Shown here piece after piece: positions 23,372 to 31,767 of a DNA stretch of 45,086 bases (its first letter is position 1; each line of letters starts with the position of its first letter). The DNA comes from a virus. The stretch is from the IMG/VR virus record IMGVR_UViG_3300043470_001428, positions 1 to 45,086 of that record; one strand, 5' to 3'. Under the pieces are notes generated by a model that saw only the letters and a list, made by a program, of their open reading frames with translations, was not told the DNA's origin and did not search any database. The position numbers and the translations under genes are program-made.

Positions 23372-24611
23372 TTTTCTCAAATTCTACAATCATAGCTTTA
23401 ATAGCTTCAATTGTTACATTAATAAATGGAAATTGCATAACTTCGTCTTCTAATAAATCAATTACAGTATATGTATCTTCAATAAATTCTTCATCAGTAG
23501 AATCAGGAAAATGTTTGTCATACAAAAATGTGTAATTTTCAATAACAGAGGAAGCAATTTGATAAGCATGTACTTCTAAATCTTCTAATAAAACTAAAGC
23601 ATCTTCAAGATTTTCATCAGGTTCAATAGGAGTAGTAAATTTCATTAACTCTACCAAGAATGTATCAATTGGACTTAATTCATCAATTTCTGATAAATCA
23701 TCAAAAGTTCTAAAATCAATCATAGAAGCAATATCTTTTATTTTTTTACCTCTTTTTGATAATTTACTTTCATCTATTTTATAATGCTTGATTTTGTTAG
23801 CTAATTTAGCATTTTCTAAATTATTTACTACTGGAATAGCAGTAGGAGTATTAGGAACAAATTTACCATTAATCCATTTACCATTACTAAATGCTGTATT
23901 AACAGCAGGATATGTGTGAGGAGTAAATTGTTTAATAGGTTTAGGTTTCATAATTTCCTTAACTCTATTATCAAATCCCTCTTCCACAATTACTTGTTCA
24001 AATGGAGAAATAATTTCACAATCATAGACAAACATTTTATCTTTTTTCAAAGTAATATTTGGTCTATCAATTATGTATTTAGTTCCATCTTCATCATTTG
24101 CTAAATATGGAATTTCTTTAATTTCTTGTTCTAAACTTGCTACAAAAGCAACTTTAGCCATAAAATCCATATAATTATTAACAATTAATGATAAATAAAA
24201 GTTGTGTGATGGAGAATTATCATTTAATTCAGCCATATCAGTACCAGAGAAAAACACAGCCATAGTATTATGACTATGAATATGACCTACATACCAATCC
24301 ATTCTTTTTTCATCTTCCATTAGATAATCAAGGTATCTATCATCAAGCTCATATTCTGTATAAGCTGATGTTCCTTTATCTAATGGTAAAATATCTTCCA
24401 GTTTTATTTTGAATGTTAGTGGGTCTTTAATACTACCTTCAATAGAGTAGAATAAAGCACCAGACCATTCATCTTTGTTTATATTTTTACAAAGGTACTT
24501 GATTTTGTTCAGAATCTCTTCTGACATAATTACTGGAAGTTTCAATGTAGTTAATTCCGCTACCTCTAACACAGGCTTTGTAAATTTCGGATTCGAGTTG
24601 TTTACAGACAT
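23355..24611 (-). CDS. JAB/JAMM metallo-isopeptidase
   Basis: 418 residues. The N-terminal domain has Glu48 (DEWSGALFY) and, near 107-120, GHIHSHNTMAVFFSGTDM, the HxH-x(n)-SxxD zinc motif of JAMM deubiquitinases. The second half is a phage-specific helical region with an acidic C-terminus. It would process the ubiquitin-like precursor or remove it from targets. It overlaps the E2-like gene by 125 bases if ATG 24611 is used. An internal ATG at 24527 would cut this to 41 bases but would remove a strand (TTLKLPVI) expected in the JAB fold. Confidence 0.85.
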   Translation of the reverse strand: MSVNNSNPKFTKPVLEVAELTTLKLPVIMSEEILNKIKYLCKNINKDEWSGALFYSIEGSIKDPLTFKIKLEDILPLDKGTSAYTEYELDDRYLDYLMEDEKRMDWYVGHIHSHNTMAVFFSGTDMAELNDNSPSHNFYLSLIVNNYMDFMAKVAFVASLEQEIKEIPYLANDEDGTKYIIDRPNITLKKDKMFVYDCEIISPFEQVIVEEGFDNRVKEIMKPKPIKQFTPHTYPAVNTAFSNGKWINGKFVPNTPTAIPVVNNLENAKLANKIKHYKIDESKLSKRGKKIKDIASMIDFRTFDDLSEIDELSPIDTFLVELMKFTTPIEPDENLEDALVLLEDLEVHAYQIASSVIENYTFLYDKHFPDSTDEEFIEDTYTVIDLLEDEVMQFPFINVTIEAIKAMIVEFEKNDTTV

Positions 24612-25743
24612 AATCTAAAAAATTAGGATAAATTCCATATTCGGAAATATCAATTGTTGTTATTTGTTCAATAGGTAATATATTGAAAGATAATTTCTTA
24701 CCTTGAATATATAGGAAAGGCATTTCACCAGAACCTTGTTCTTTTATTCTATTTGTGATTAATTGTGGACCAGAAATCATTTGTCCTATTTCAGGATATG
24801 TGTAAAATTCACCATCACTTCCTTTTTTGCAAACAACTTTTACAATATAATCTTTAAGATTTTCATTAGATAAAAATGCTTCTCTTAAATATTCTGTAAA
24901 AACAGAATCTTTTTTAATTTTATATATATTATCCATATATACAAAATTAAAAGGTAGTTTTTGTGAAACAGATAATTCATAATTTTGAAATTCTCTATAA
25001 ATACCTATAATATCAGATGTTTGAGTAGTAACTCTTATAGCTGCATATTCTACTGTTATTTCTCCTATTCTAAAATGAGGACCTCCTTCTAAACTTTCCC
25101 AAGCAACAAGAGAATCAATAGTATAAAGCATTAATTCAAATTTATCTGAATCAAATTCAGCAGATAATTCAATATCTAATTCTGATAAATCTTCTGAACC
25201 AATACAAAAGTTATTTGTAGTTAAACATTCACTAAAACCAGTAATTTTTGATATACCAGGTAGATGACTATGCATATATCCTCTATTCCATTCATCCTGT
25301 ACTAATGTTAATCTTGTACCTTGTACTCTTTTAGTATAAATACAATTATTATCAACACTAAAAGTAACAGGTAATACAACTACTAAATCTAATAGATTTC
25401 TTGATTGTTCACTACTATTTGTAATTTCTAATTTAGGATAATGAAAAATAAAACTTATTTCATAGTAATTTTTATCACTTATTCTTCTATTATTTAGATG
25501 AATATCCCACTTATCTACAAACTTTCTTTCAAAAACAGTAATTAATTCAAAAAGTTGTTCTGTAAAAATAGCATAGTTTCTTTTATGCAGAATTTCAGGT
25601 CTATCATTTGAACTAATATAGCATATTTTACCTTTATCAATCATCTTTTTTAACCAATTTCTATTTCTGGTTAATCCTGATATTCTTGCTGAACTAATAT
25701 AGTTTTGAAACTTATTAGATGATTTATTAATTTTTAAATCCAT
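24487..25743 (-). CDS. Putative E2-like protein of the ubiquitin-like cassette
   Basis: 418 residues. The middle has alternating strands (EISFIFHYPKLEITN, LDLVVVLPVTFSV, RVQGTRLTLVQDEW), then GYMHSHLPG (His158, His160) and NNFCIGSEDLSELD (Cys180), then LVAWESLEGGPHFRI. Strands followed by a His-Pro-type flap and a Cys-Ile-Gly match the E2/RWD layout, in which the Cys accepts the ubiquitin-like protein. A PRTRC-system B-type protein is the main alternative. The remaining 200 residues are unrecognised. It lies between the ubiquitin-like and JAB genes, which supports a conjugation role. The E2 call is inference. Confidence 0.55.
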   Translation of the reverse strand: MDLKINKSSNKFQNYISSARISGLTRNRNWLKKMIDKGKICYISSNDRPEILHKRNYAIFTEQLFELITVFERKFVDKWDIHLNNRRISDKNYYEISFIFHYPKLEITNSSEQSRNLLDLVVVLPVTFSVDNNCIYTKRVQGTRLTLVQDEWNRGYMHSHLPGISKITGFSECLTTNNFCIGSEDLSELDIELSAEFDSDKFELMLYTIDSLVAWESLEGGPHFRIGEITVEYAAIRVTTQTSDIIGIYREFQNYELSVSQKLPFNFVYMDNIYKIKKDSVFTEYLREAFLSNENLKDYIVKVVCKKGSDGEFYTYPEIGQMISGPQLITNRIKEQGSGEMPFLYIQGKKLSFNILPIEQITTIDISEYGIYPNFLDYVCKQLESEIYKACVRGSGINYIETSSNYVRRDSEQNQVPL

Positions 25744-25758
25744 TTTTTGAAGTAATTA

Positions 25759-25790
25759 AAAAAGCTCTTTACTTATGTAAAGAGCTTTTT
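25759..25790 (-). terminator. Intrinsic terminator between the ubiquitin-like gene and the enzyme genes
   Basis: Perfect 14-bp stem (25759-25772 with 25777-25790) with a TTAT loop, followed on the minus strand by a T run. It lies between the ubiquitin-like gene and the E2-like gene and probably keeps the modifier more abundant than its enzymes. Confidence 0.92.
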
Positions 25791-25808
25791 GTTATAGAAA
25801 TGAAAAGA

Positions 25809-26681
25809 TTATCCAAACATTTTAGCTTCAGCAGCTAATCTGTCATCTTCTTCTTTTTCAAGTCTTTTTTGTTCTTCTTTTTCAGCTTTTTCAGTAGCAA
25901 TTTTTTCTTGCTCTTCTTTTTCAGCTTTTTCTCTTGCAATTCTTCTACCTTCATCTTCAGGAGATTCATTATCTTTTGAAGCAGCAACAGAAGCTACTAC
26001 ATCTGCAACAGTTGTTACAGTAGCAGTATCATCATTTTCAACTTCTTCTTTTAAACCAGGTAAATAATCATCAAGAATTTCATTTGCTCTATCAGAAACA
26101 TCTTCATTTTCTGTATTATCACAAATTTCTTTTAATAAAGTTTCAACTTGTTCAACTCTATCAGCATTTGTAATAGTTCTTACAGGAGTAGAAGGAGTTT
26201 CTGTTACTGTAGTAGTTTCAGTAGCTACAGGAGCAACTTCTTCTTTAACATCTGCTTTTGCAGCACCAGAAGGAGCAACAAAAGTGTTTAATAACTCTCT
26301 CAAGATTTCAGTACCTTTTGTAGTATAGTTTTTTTCTTGATTATAGTGAGCATCTGCTGCTTCTTTAAAAGAAGTAAAATCATCTTTGATAACAGCTTTA
26401 ATATCTTTATAAGATAAACCATCTCCTCTACCACCAGATTTAACTTGTTTAGGTCTCATAAAAACAGTAAAATCACCTGCTGGTAATACTGCTGCATCAT
26501 TAACAAGGTCTGTTTTGTTAATGTTTTCTGTAGCATGTAATTTGTCAAGGTCATAACCTTCACTTTTAATCAGAGATTTTAATTCACCCCAAGTTGAAAC
26601 TTCTGTTTCCAATTTTGCTTTTTTTGCTCCTTTTGTAGCATAAAGTGTAATAACTCTTGCTGTACTTGTTTGTGTACTCAT
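25809..26681 (-). CDS. Ubiquitin-like (beta-grasp) modifier precursor
   Basis: 290 residues. Residues 8-82 fit a beta-grasp: ARVITLYATKGAKKAKLETE (two strands), WGELKSLIKSEGYD (helix), then LPAGDFTVFMRPKQVKSGG (closing strand and Lys-Ser-Gly83-Gly84). The GG is internal, followed by a helical region (90-140), a Thr/Val/Ala-rich linker and a long Glu/Lys/Arg coiled coil to the end. The JAB enzyme could cleave after Gly84 to expose a conjugatable tail, or the domain could act uncleaved. Its own terminator and its position before E2-, JAB- and E1-like genes support the modifier role. The beta-grasp call rests on pattern, not alignment. Confidence 0.68.
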   Translation of the reverse strand: MSTQTSTARVITLYATKGAKKAKLETEVSTWGELKSLIKSEGYDLDKLHATENINKTDLVNDAAVLPAGDFTVFMRPKQVKSGGRGDGLSYKDIKAVIKDDFTSFKEAADAHYNQEKNYTTKGTEILRELLNTFVAPSGAAKADVKEEVAPVATETTTVTETPSTPVRTITNADRVEQVETLLKEICDNTENEDVSDRANEILDDYLPGLKEEVENDDTATVTTVADVVASVAASKDNESPEDEGRRIAREKAEKEEQEKIATEKAEKEEQKRLEKEEDDRLAAEAKMFG

Positions 26682-26701
26682 TTTTTTAATTTTTTAAAAA
26701 T

Positions 26702-27451
26702 TTACCAATTGATTTTGTTTAGAGATTTTTTCTCTAATATTGTATTAACATAACTGAAATGATTACAACCAAAAAAACCAGCATTTGAAGAATATGCTTC
26801 TGCTGCTGGATGTGCTGCTCTTAAAATATAGTTCATATATGGACTATTAGGAACATCTTTTATAGTTTCTTTACTATAATTTTTTACATCAAAGAGTGTT
26901 TTTTTTGGCATATTTGAAATAAACATTTGTGCTTTCTTTCCCCACAATAACCATATACATGGATTAGTGGAAGCAATATACCAAATAACTTTCTTTGTAA
27001 AATCTTCCCAATATTTAAGATGACTTCCAGGTTTTCCTGATTCAACTGTCAAAGCTGTATTTAGTAAAAATACACCTTGTTGTTCCCAATGTTCTAAAGT
27101 TTTCCATTCAGTATTATATTCATTTAAAGTATGAGATAATGTTTGATTTAACAATTTTTCATTTTCTAACTCTTTATAAATATTTTTTAAACTTACAGGA
27201 ACTTTTACATCAGAATTTACAGCAAATGCTAATCCATTTGCATTTCCTTTTGTAGGATATGGGTCTTGACCCAAGATAACAACTTTGATTTCTGAAACAG
27301 GTTTTTGAAACACTCTAAAAATATTCTGTTTTTCTGGGTAATATATAGAAGTAGGTAATACTTCTTGATTTAATCTTAACATTTCTTCTTGATTTAACAA
27401 CCCTGTTAATAAGGGAAGCCAAGAAAAATGAATTTTGTCTGTGGGTTTCAT
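26702..27451 (-). CDS. ung: Uracil-DNA glycosylase, family 1
   Basis: 249 residues. GQDPYPTKGNANGLAF (61-76) is the water-activating motif with Asp63; FLLNTALTVE and LLWGKKAQ are the uracil-binding strand and following motif; AAHPAAEAYSSNAGFFGCNHF is the minor-groove loop region, with HPAAE in place of the common HPSP. Complete length. It removes uracil from DNA. It is a typical crAss-like replication-block gene, next to primase with ATGA overlap. Confidence 0.95.
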   Translation of the reverse strand: MKPTDKIHFSWLPLLTGLLNQEEMLRLNQEVLPTSIYYPEKQNIFRVFQKPVSEIKVVILGQDPYPTKGNANGLAFAVNSDVKVPVSLKNIYKELENEKLLNQTLSHTLNEYNTEWKTLEHWEQQGVFLLNTALTVESGKPGSHLKYWEDFTKKVIWYIASTNPCIWLLWGKKAQMFISNMPKKTLFDVKNYSKETIKDVPNSPYMNYILRAAHPAAEAYSSNAGFFGCNHFSYVNTILEKKSLNKINW

Positions 27452-28482
27452 GTGAATTTGATTAAAAACTCTTCTAAAGATTCTTTTCCTTTTCTGTGTA
27501 ATAAATCAGAAGGGTCTGATATACCAATAACATTTAGTTTTTCTGGTAGCCACAAAGAATTACATTTATTAGGAAAATAAGAATTGATTAAATTACTGAT
27601 TTTTTGAGAACTCTCAATCCCTTGAGTATCATTATCAAACCATACAATAACTTTATTAAATCTTTTAATTATAGGAATTAAAATTGTAGAATCTGGTATC
27701 ATACCTTCATTCTGAAACCATATTGCATATTTACCATTATTTATAAGAACTCTCCAGTCCTTATATGATTTAGTAATAATTAATTGATTTCCAAAAGGAG
27801 GTAATTTATTTAAACCACCAATATCATCTTTTGTACAAGTAGAAACAAATCTACCTTTACCTTCTCTATAAGGAAAATAAAGTTTTTTTCTACCATTATT
27901 AAAATCTGTATATCCATAGCAAATATCATAACATCTACTACTGAAATCTCCTTTTTTTGAATTTGATATATGATATTTGTTAATCGCAAAAACTTTATCT
28001 TCTATCAAATTCTCTTTAGTTATTCCATATCTATTTTCCCAAAATACACCATCTTTTTTTAAAAATGGTCTTGAATCAAAATTAATTATTACTTCTTTTC
28101 TTTGTATGATATGTTGGATTCTTTTTTCTGCAATTACATTCTTATTCTTTATTAGTCTGTTATACACATATTCAAGTGTAAGGTAGAAATTAGAAATTTT
28201 AAAGTATTGCTGTACAGCATCAAAACAATCCATAGGTTTATTAACTCTGCTATTAGCATAATCAATAAATCTTAATTTTCCAGTATGAGATGTAGTTCTT
28301 TCAAACCAACAACCTGGATTTCTATCATTTCTAAAAGGAGAAGTAACATAACTATATTCTTCTGGTTGAAAACCAAAAACTAATTCAAAAATCTCTTCTT
28401 CTGTAACATATTCAAGAATAACATTTTGATTAATAAAACCTCTTCTATCAGTATTGTCAGATGTAAAAACATTCTTATTCAT
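27448..28482 (-). CDS. DnaG-type DNA primase (TOPRIM)
   Basis: 344 residues. The N-terminal region has SYVTSPFRNDRNPGCWF and KLRFIDYAN, as in phage primases (a CHC2-like fold without its full zinc ligand set). LIITKSYKDW and the VIVWFDNDTQG strand give the TOPRIM Glu/Asp region, here with Lys-Ser in the usual Glu position. The C-terminus has DPSDLLHRKG, a DPDE-like end. It makes RNA primers with the DnaB-type helicase at 30556-31767. Confidence 0.85.
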   Translation of the reverse strand: MNKNVFTSDNTDRRGFINQNVILEYVTEEEIFELVFGFQPEEYSYVTSPFRNDRNPGCWFERTTSHTGKLRFIDYANSRVNKPMDCFDAVQQYFKISNFYLTLEYVYNRLIKNKNVIAEKRIQHIIQRKEVIINFDSRPFLKKDGVFWENRYGITKENLIEDKVFAINKYHISNSKKGDFSSRCYDICYGYTDFNNGRKKLYFPYREGKGRFVSTCTKDDIGGLNKLPPFGNQLIITKSYKDWRVLINNGKYAIWFQNEGMIPDSTILIPIIKRFNKVIVWFDNDTQGIESSQKISNLINSYFPNKCNSLWLPEKLNVIGISDPSDLLHRKGKESLEEFLIKFT

Positions 28483-28501
28483 ATAATATTTTTAAAGATG
28501 G

Positions 28502-28509
28502 CAAATATA
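28502..28509 (-). promoter_or_regulatory. -7 box TATATTTG upstream of the primase
   Basis: TATATTTG on the minus strand, 20 bases before the primase ATG, in a 55-base intergenic gap. It fits the TAnnTTTG element. No clear TTTG is seen 19 bases upstream. Likely start of a primase-UDG-Ubl transcript. Confidence 0.45.
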
Positions 28510-28537
28510 ATAAAAGAGGTTTATTGTTTAATGATTT

Positions 28538-29296
28538 CTACCAAGTAGATTTTTGAGCAGCACCATTTCCAGGTTGCATATTAGCTGCTTGAGCTAAAGT
28601 ATTATTTGCTGTCTCTTGACCTTCAATTTGTTGATTAGCTTTAAATCCTTCCATAAAGTTTTTATCTTTATCAATAGGATGTACTTGACCATTTTGATTT
28701 ACATAAGTAAGAGAACCATCTTCTCCTCTTTTTTCTAACCAAACACCAACTTGTGCAGGACAAGTGAAATAACCACCAGTCATATTTTTAGGTACTTGAA
28801 GATAAGTTCTATCCTGACCTTCTGAAATTTGCCATTGATATTCCAAGAATACATCTACAGGTTTTGTAGCAAAATCAGCAGGAACAAGACCTACTAAAGA
28901 TTTAATACCAGCAACAATATCAGCAGGATTGATAGTTGCAACTACAGCATCAATTTGAGTTTGTACTACACCTACTGCTTTTAAACAATGTTTGATAACA
29001 GCAACTTTTTGACCCATAGAATCAAAATACAAATCTTCATATCCAGCCTCACCAGGATTTACTTTAGTATTATTTTTACCAAATAAAGCTCCTGTATCTT
29101 CATACAATCTTCTTCTGTATTCTTTTTCATCTACTTTGAACCAAATATCTACTGCATTTGCTGGACCATTATTTGCTCCACCATCAGTAATAAATTCAAA
29201 CTTTGAGATAAAACCTTGATTTAAACCAAATTTACCTGATGCTTTACTTTTTAATGATTCATCTGTATCATTAACTGCGAAAATGTTTTTAGTCAT
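28538..29296 (-). CDS. Probable ssDNA-binding/replication accessory protein
   Basis: 252 residues. Beta-rich N-terminus (FISKFEFITDGGANNGPA, VDIWFKVDEKEYRRRLYED), a central helical stretch, then KPVDVFLEYQWQISEGQDRTYLQVP and a low-complexity Gln/Asn/Ala tail ending QKSTW. The layout, an OB-like half and a flexible tail, and its place before the primase fit the ssDNA-binding protein of crAss-like phages. Family membership is from memory. The C-terminal tip Thr-Trp also ends the adjacent HTH protein. Confidence 0.5.
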   Translation of the reverse strand: MTKNIFAVNDTDESLKSKASGKFGLNQGFISKFEFITDGGANNGPANAVDIWFKVDEKEYRRRLYEDTGALFGKNNTKVNPGEAGYEDLYFDSMGQKVAVIKHCLKAVGVVQTQIDAVVATINPADIVAGIKSLVGLVPADFATKPVDVFLEYQWQISEGQDRTYLQVPKNMTGGYFTCPAQVGVWLEKRGEDGSLTYVNQNGQVHPIDKDKNFMEGFKANQQIEGQETANNTLAQAANMQPGNGAAQKSTW

Positions 29297-29327
29297 AACT
29301 ATTTTAAAATTTTAAATGATTAATTAA

Positions 29328-29684
29328 TTACCAAGTACCATTAGCACTTGTAGGAGCAGTAACAGCTTCTTCTGCTGTTTCACCTACAATTACATCATCT
29401 TGATTCTCTTCAACTGTATCAATTACTTCTTGTACAGCTTCTTCTTCAAAAGCTACTTCTTGAGTAGTATTTGCTTCACCATCTGTATCATCAATTAAGT
29501 TGATAGCAAATTGTTTTTTTGCTTTACGATTTTTCAATTTTGGATGTTGCCATACAGTTGCTTTCATAGCACTTACAGTTTCTCCGAAATGAGCAGCAAT
29601 TTCTTCTCTGCTTTTACCTTCATCTAATAAAGCTAATACTGCTGATACAGTAATATCTTTTTTAACTTCTTGTTCTACTGACAT
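29328..29684 (-). CDS. HTH DNA-binding protein with SIM-like motif
   Basis: 118 residues from ATG 29684 (a longer TTG-initiated frame would overlap the small membrane gene). Residues 12-47 form a helix-turn-helix (AVLALLDEGKSREEIAAHFG). A basic linker KNRKAKKQ is followed by AINLIDDT (60-67), identical in seven residues to the end of the cassette protein at 21615-22691. The rest is acidic and disordered, ending NGTW. Likely a transcription or replication regulator. Confidence 0.65.
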   Translation of the reverse strand: MSVEQEVKKDITVSAVLALLDEGKSREEIAAHFGETVSAMKATVWQHPKLKNRKAKKQFAINLIDDTDGEANTTQEVAFEEEAVQEVIDTVEENQDDVIVGETAEEAVTAPTSANGTW

Positions 29685-29697
29685 AATATAAACTAAT

Positions 29698-29865
29698 TTA
29701 ATTTTTAAATGTTTTTTCAAGCTCTTTTGCTTCTTGAGCTAATCTTTTGTTTTCTTCCTCTTCATAAGAAGTTTCTTTTGCTGTTTTAGATAAAAACAAC
29801 ATTAAAATGAGACCTATATTTAAGAGAATACTAACTACAAGAAAGAATATTAGTAATTTTTGCAT
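29698..29865 (-). CDS. Small single-pass membrane protein, 55 residues
   Basis: ATG 29865 to TAA 29698. Residues 4-25 (LLIFFLVVSILLNIGLILML) form one transmembrane helix, then a charged Glu/Lys-rich helix. It fills the gap between the ATPase and HTH genes and starts 8 bases after the ATPase stop. Possible roles are membrane anchoring of the replisome or a holin-like effect; neither can be shown. Confidence 0.6.
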   Translation of the reverse strand: MQKLLIFFLVVSILLNIGLILMLFLSKTAKETSYEEEENKRLAQEAKELEKTFKN

Positions 29866-29872
29866 AATATTC

Positions 29873-30553
29873 TTAATTATAATTCATCAATGCTTCTAAT
29901 ATGAATTGATAATCATTACTGATTTTTGGTTCAAATAGATTCTGTGGACTTCTTGCTGTATTAAAACCATTATTTTGAGTTTCTAAAATGTAACTCAAAC
30001 CTTCTGTTGATTTTTCAACCATACTATAAAATACAGATTCAAGTTTACCTTCTAACTGCATTTTAGTAGCCATGTTACCAAGAACTTTTAACCTTTGCAT
30101 TGTTTCATTTCCAGATTTGAAAGTTTCAATATGTCCTGTAATAAAAGCATATCTTTCTTGTTCAAATCCATTGTTAGCTAAACCAGCATCAATATGGTTA
30201 ATGATTTCTTTGTAACTACTCGGAATAACATGAAATCTATCTCTTGGGTTAGCTTTCTTACCATATTCTTTGTTACCACCTTCCCATACAGGATTCTTGT
30301 TATCAGCATTATACCAAATATTAGTATCAGGTAATAAAGTTCTCATACCAGAAGATTTTCCTGTACCAGGTTCACCAAGAATTAAGATTAATTCAAATCC
30401 TCTTCTTTGTAGGTCTCCAATGAAAGTATAGATGTCCATTCCATAATCTTTCCACTTGTCATGCCCAGCTTTTTTTTTATCTCTCATGTATTCTTCATTC
30501 TGAATACCAGTAAGAGTATCAACACAAATTGTTCTTATTTTTGTATCTGACAT
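29873..30553 (-). CDS. RecA/Sak4-like P-loop ATPase with reordered motifs
   Basis: 226 residues. Walker A GEPGTGKS is at 60-67, but the Walker B-like strand TICVDTLTGI (8-17) with HDKWKDYG precedes it. In Sak4-type recombination ATPases the order is Walker A, then VIDT-LTxI, then GHxE. The later parts are in normal order: FITGHIE and NNGFNTARSP. So two core segments appear exchanged. It would bind ATP and act in recombination or as a helicase partner. It is followed by the membrane gene and preceded by DnaB. Confidence 0.7.
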   Translation of the reverse strand: MSDTKIRTICVDTLTGIQNEEYMRDKKKAGHDKWKDYGMDIYTFIGDLQRRGFELILILGEPGTGKSSGMRTLLPDTNIWYNADNKNPVWEGGNKEYGKKANPRDRFHVIPSSYKEIINHIDAGLANNGFEQERYAFITGHIETFKSGNETMQRLKVLGNMATKMQLEGKLESVFYSMVEKSTEGLSYILETQNNGFNTARSPQNLFEPKISNDYQFILEALMNYN

Positions 30554-30555
30554 AT

Positions 30556-31767
30556 TTATTTAATTATTAATTGTTTAAATTTCTTAATTCCTCCTAACAT
30601 ATCTACTCTAAAATGTTTAGGATAGATAGTATGCCTACTTTCTACAAGATGAATACTTCTCATATAAGGATATAGTAAATTGTTTGCTCTGTCCTTAATC
30701 ATTTTTCCAAAATGTTTTGTTAGATTATATCTATCATCATTTGGATTAAAAATTGTAAGCATAACATCACAATCTTCTGCTAAATTACCTGTTTCTTTGA
30801 CATCATCTGAATTTGGATATAACATATCATCCTGCTGTTTAATTCTATTAGTGTCTGTCATAGACCTATTTAGATGTATAATATGAACAAAACTATACTT
30901 AAAAGAAATTTTCATTTCTACAGCATATTCTGAAAATTTATCAACAGTTTGTTTTGCAGTAAATCCTCTTTCAGGAATAAGTTTTCTTAAATGGTCAGTA
31001 ATAATAAAAGTATATTTTTCAGGATTATTTGGTTCATATTTCATAATTCTTTTATGAATTTTACCATCAGCTCCTGTAAACTTACTATATGTAATTTTAC
31101 CATTTAATTCAGCATGTTTTATTAGATAGTTTCTGATACCTGTAGGATTGTCTTTATTTTCAAAAAAACTAATTATACCTTTTTTTATAAGGTCTCCTTT
31201 GACATCATATTCTCCAAATAAAGGAATTATTCTATTTTCATAAACAGTTTTAATTGCTTCAAAAATAGCAGGTTTGACTTTAATCATCTTACCATTATCA
31301 TCAGATAAAATACCTCTTAAATAATTAGAAGATAATTCAATGATATTTTTTCCTTCATACAAAACACCTTCATCCAAACTAATATTCTGAATACCAAAAT
31401 CATAGTTTAAGAAATGAGCAACAAAATCAAACTCTTTACTAATCCTGTCTATTTCATAAGAATAATAGATTATTTCTAAATCTATATGAGAAATATTATG
31501 AATAGATTTTATTTGTTCTTTTGTAAAACCATCACTCAAGAGTTTCAAATATTTGAAATTATTATTAATAACAAATAAACAAGGACCTATAACAAAACCA
31601 GCATCAACAAGTGTTGATTTTCCACCTTTAGCTGCACCAGCAACAACATAAATCATTGCTCTTTGTAAATCATTAATAGCAGCAGAAATGTTTTCTAAAC
31701 CTTCTCCCATAGGAAGACCTTTATTTGCTCCTTCTTGTCCTTTTTTATATGCTTCAATAAGATTCAT
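30556..31767 (-). CDS. DnaB-type replicative helicase
   Basis: 403 residues. Walker A GAAKGGKST (44-52), Walker B YTFIITDHLRKLIPE, then SFVHIIHLNRSM and a Gln-rich motif region, NLAEDCDVMLTIFNP, and KDRANN. This is the RecA-like core of the DnaB/gp4 family without a large N-terminal domain. It contains a long insertion (about 80-250) relative to bacterial DnaB. It would unwind the fork with the primase. Confidence 0.8.
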   Translation of the reverse strand: MNLIEAYKKGQEGANKGLPMGEGLENISAAINDLQRAMIYVVAGAAKGGKSTLVDAGFVIGPCLFVINNNFKYLKLLSDGFTKEQIKSIHNISHIDLEIIYYSYEIDRISKEFDFVAHFLNYDFGIQNISLDEGVLYEGKNIIELSSNYLRGILSDDNGKMIKVKPAIFEAIKTVYENRIIPLFGEYDVKGDLIKKGIISFFENKDNPTGIRNYLIKHAELNGKITYSKFTGADGKIHKRIMKYEPNNPEKYTFIITDHLRKLIPERGFTAKQTVDKFSEYAVEMKISFKYSFVHIIHLNRSMTDTNRIKQQDDMLYPNSDDVKETGNLAEDCDVMLTIFNPNDDRYNLTKHFGKMIKDRANNLLYPYMRSIHLVESRHTIYPKHFRVDMLGGIKKFKQLIIK

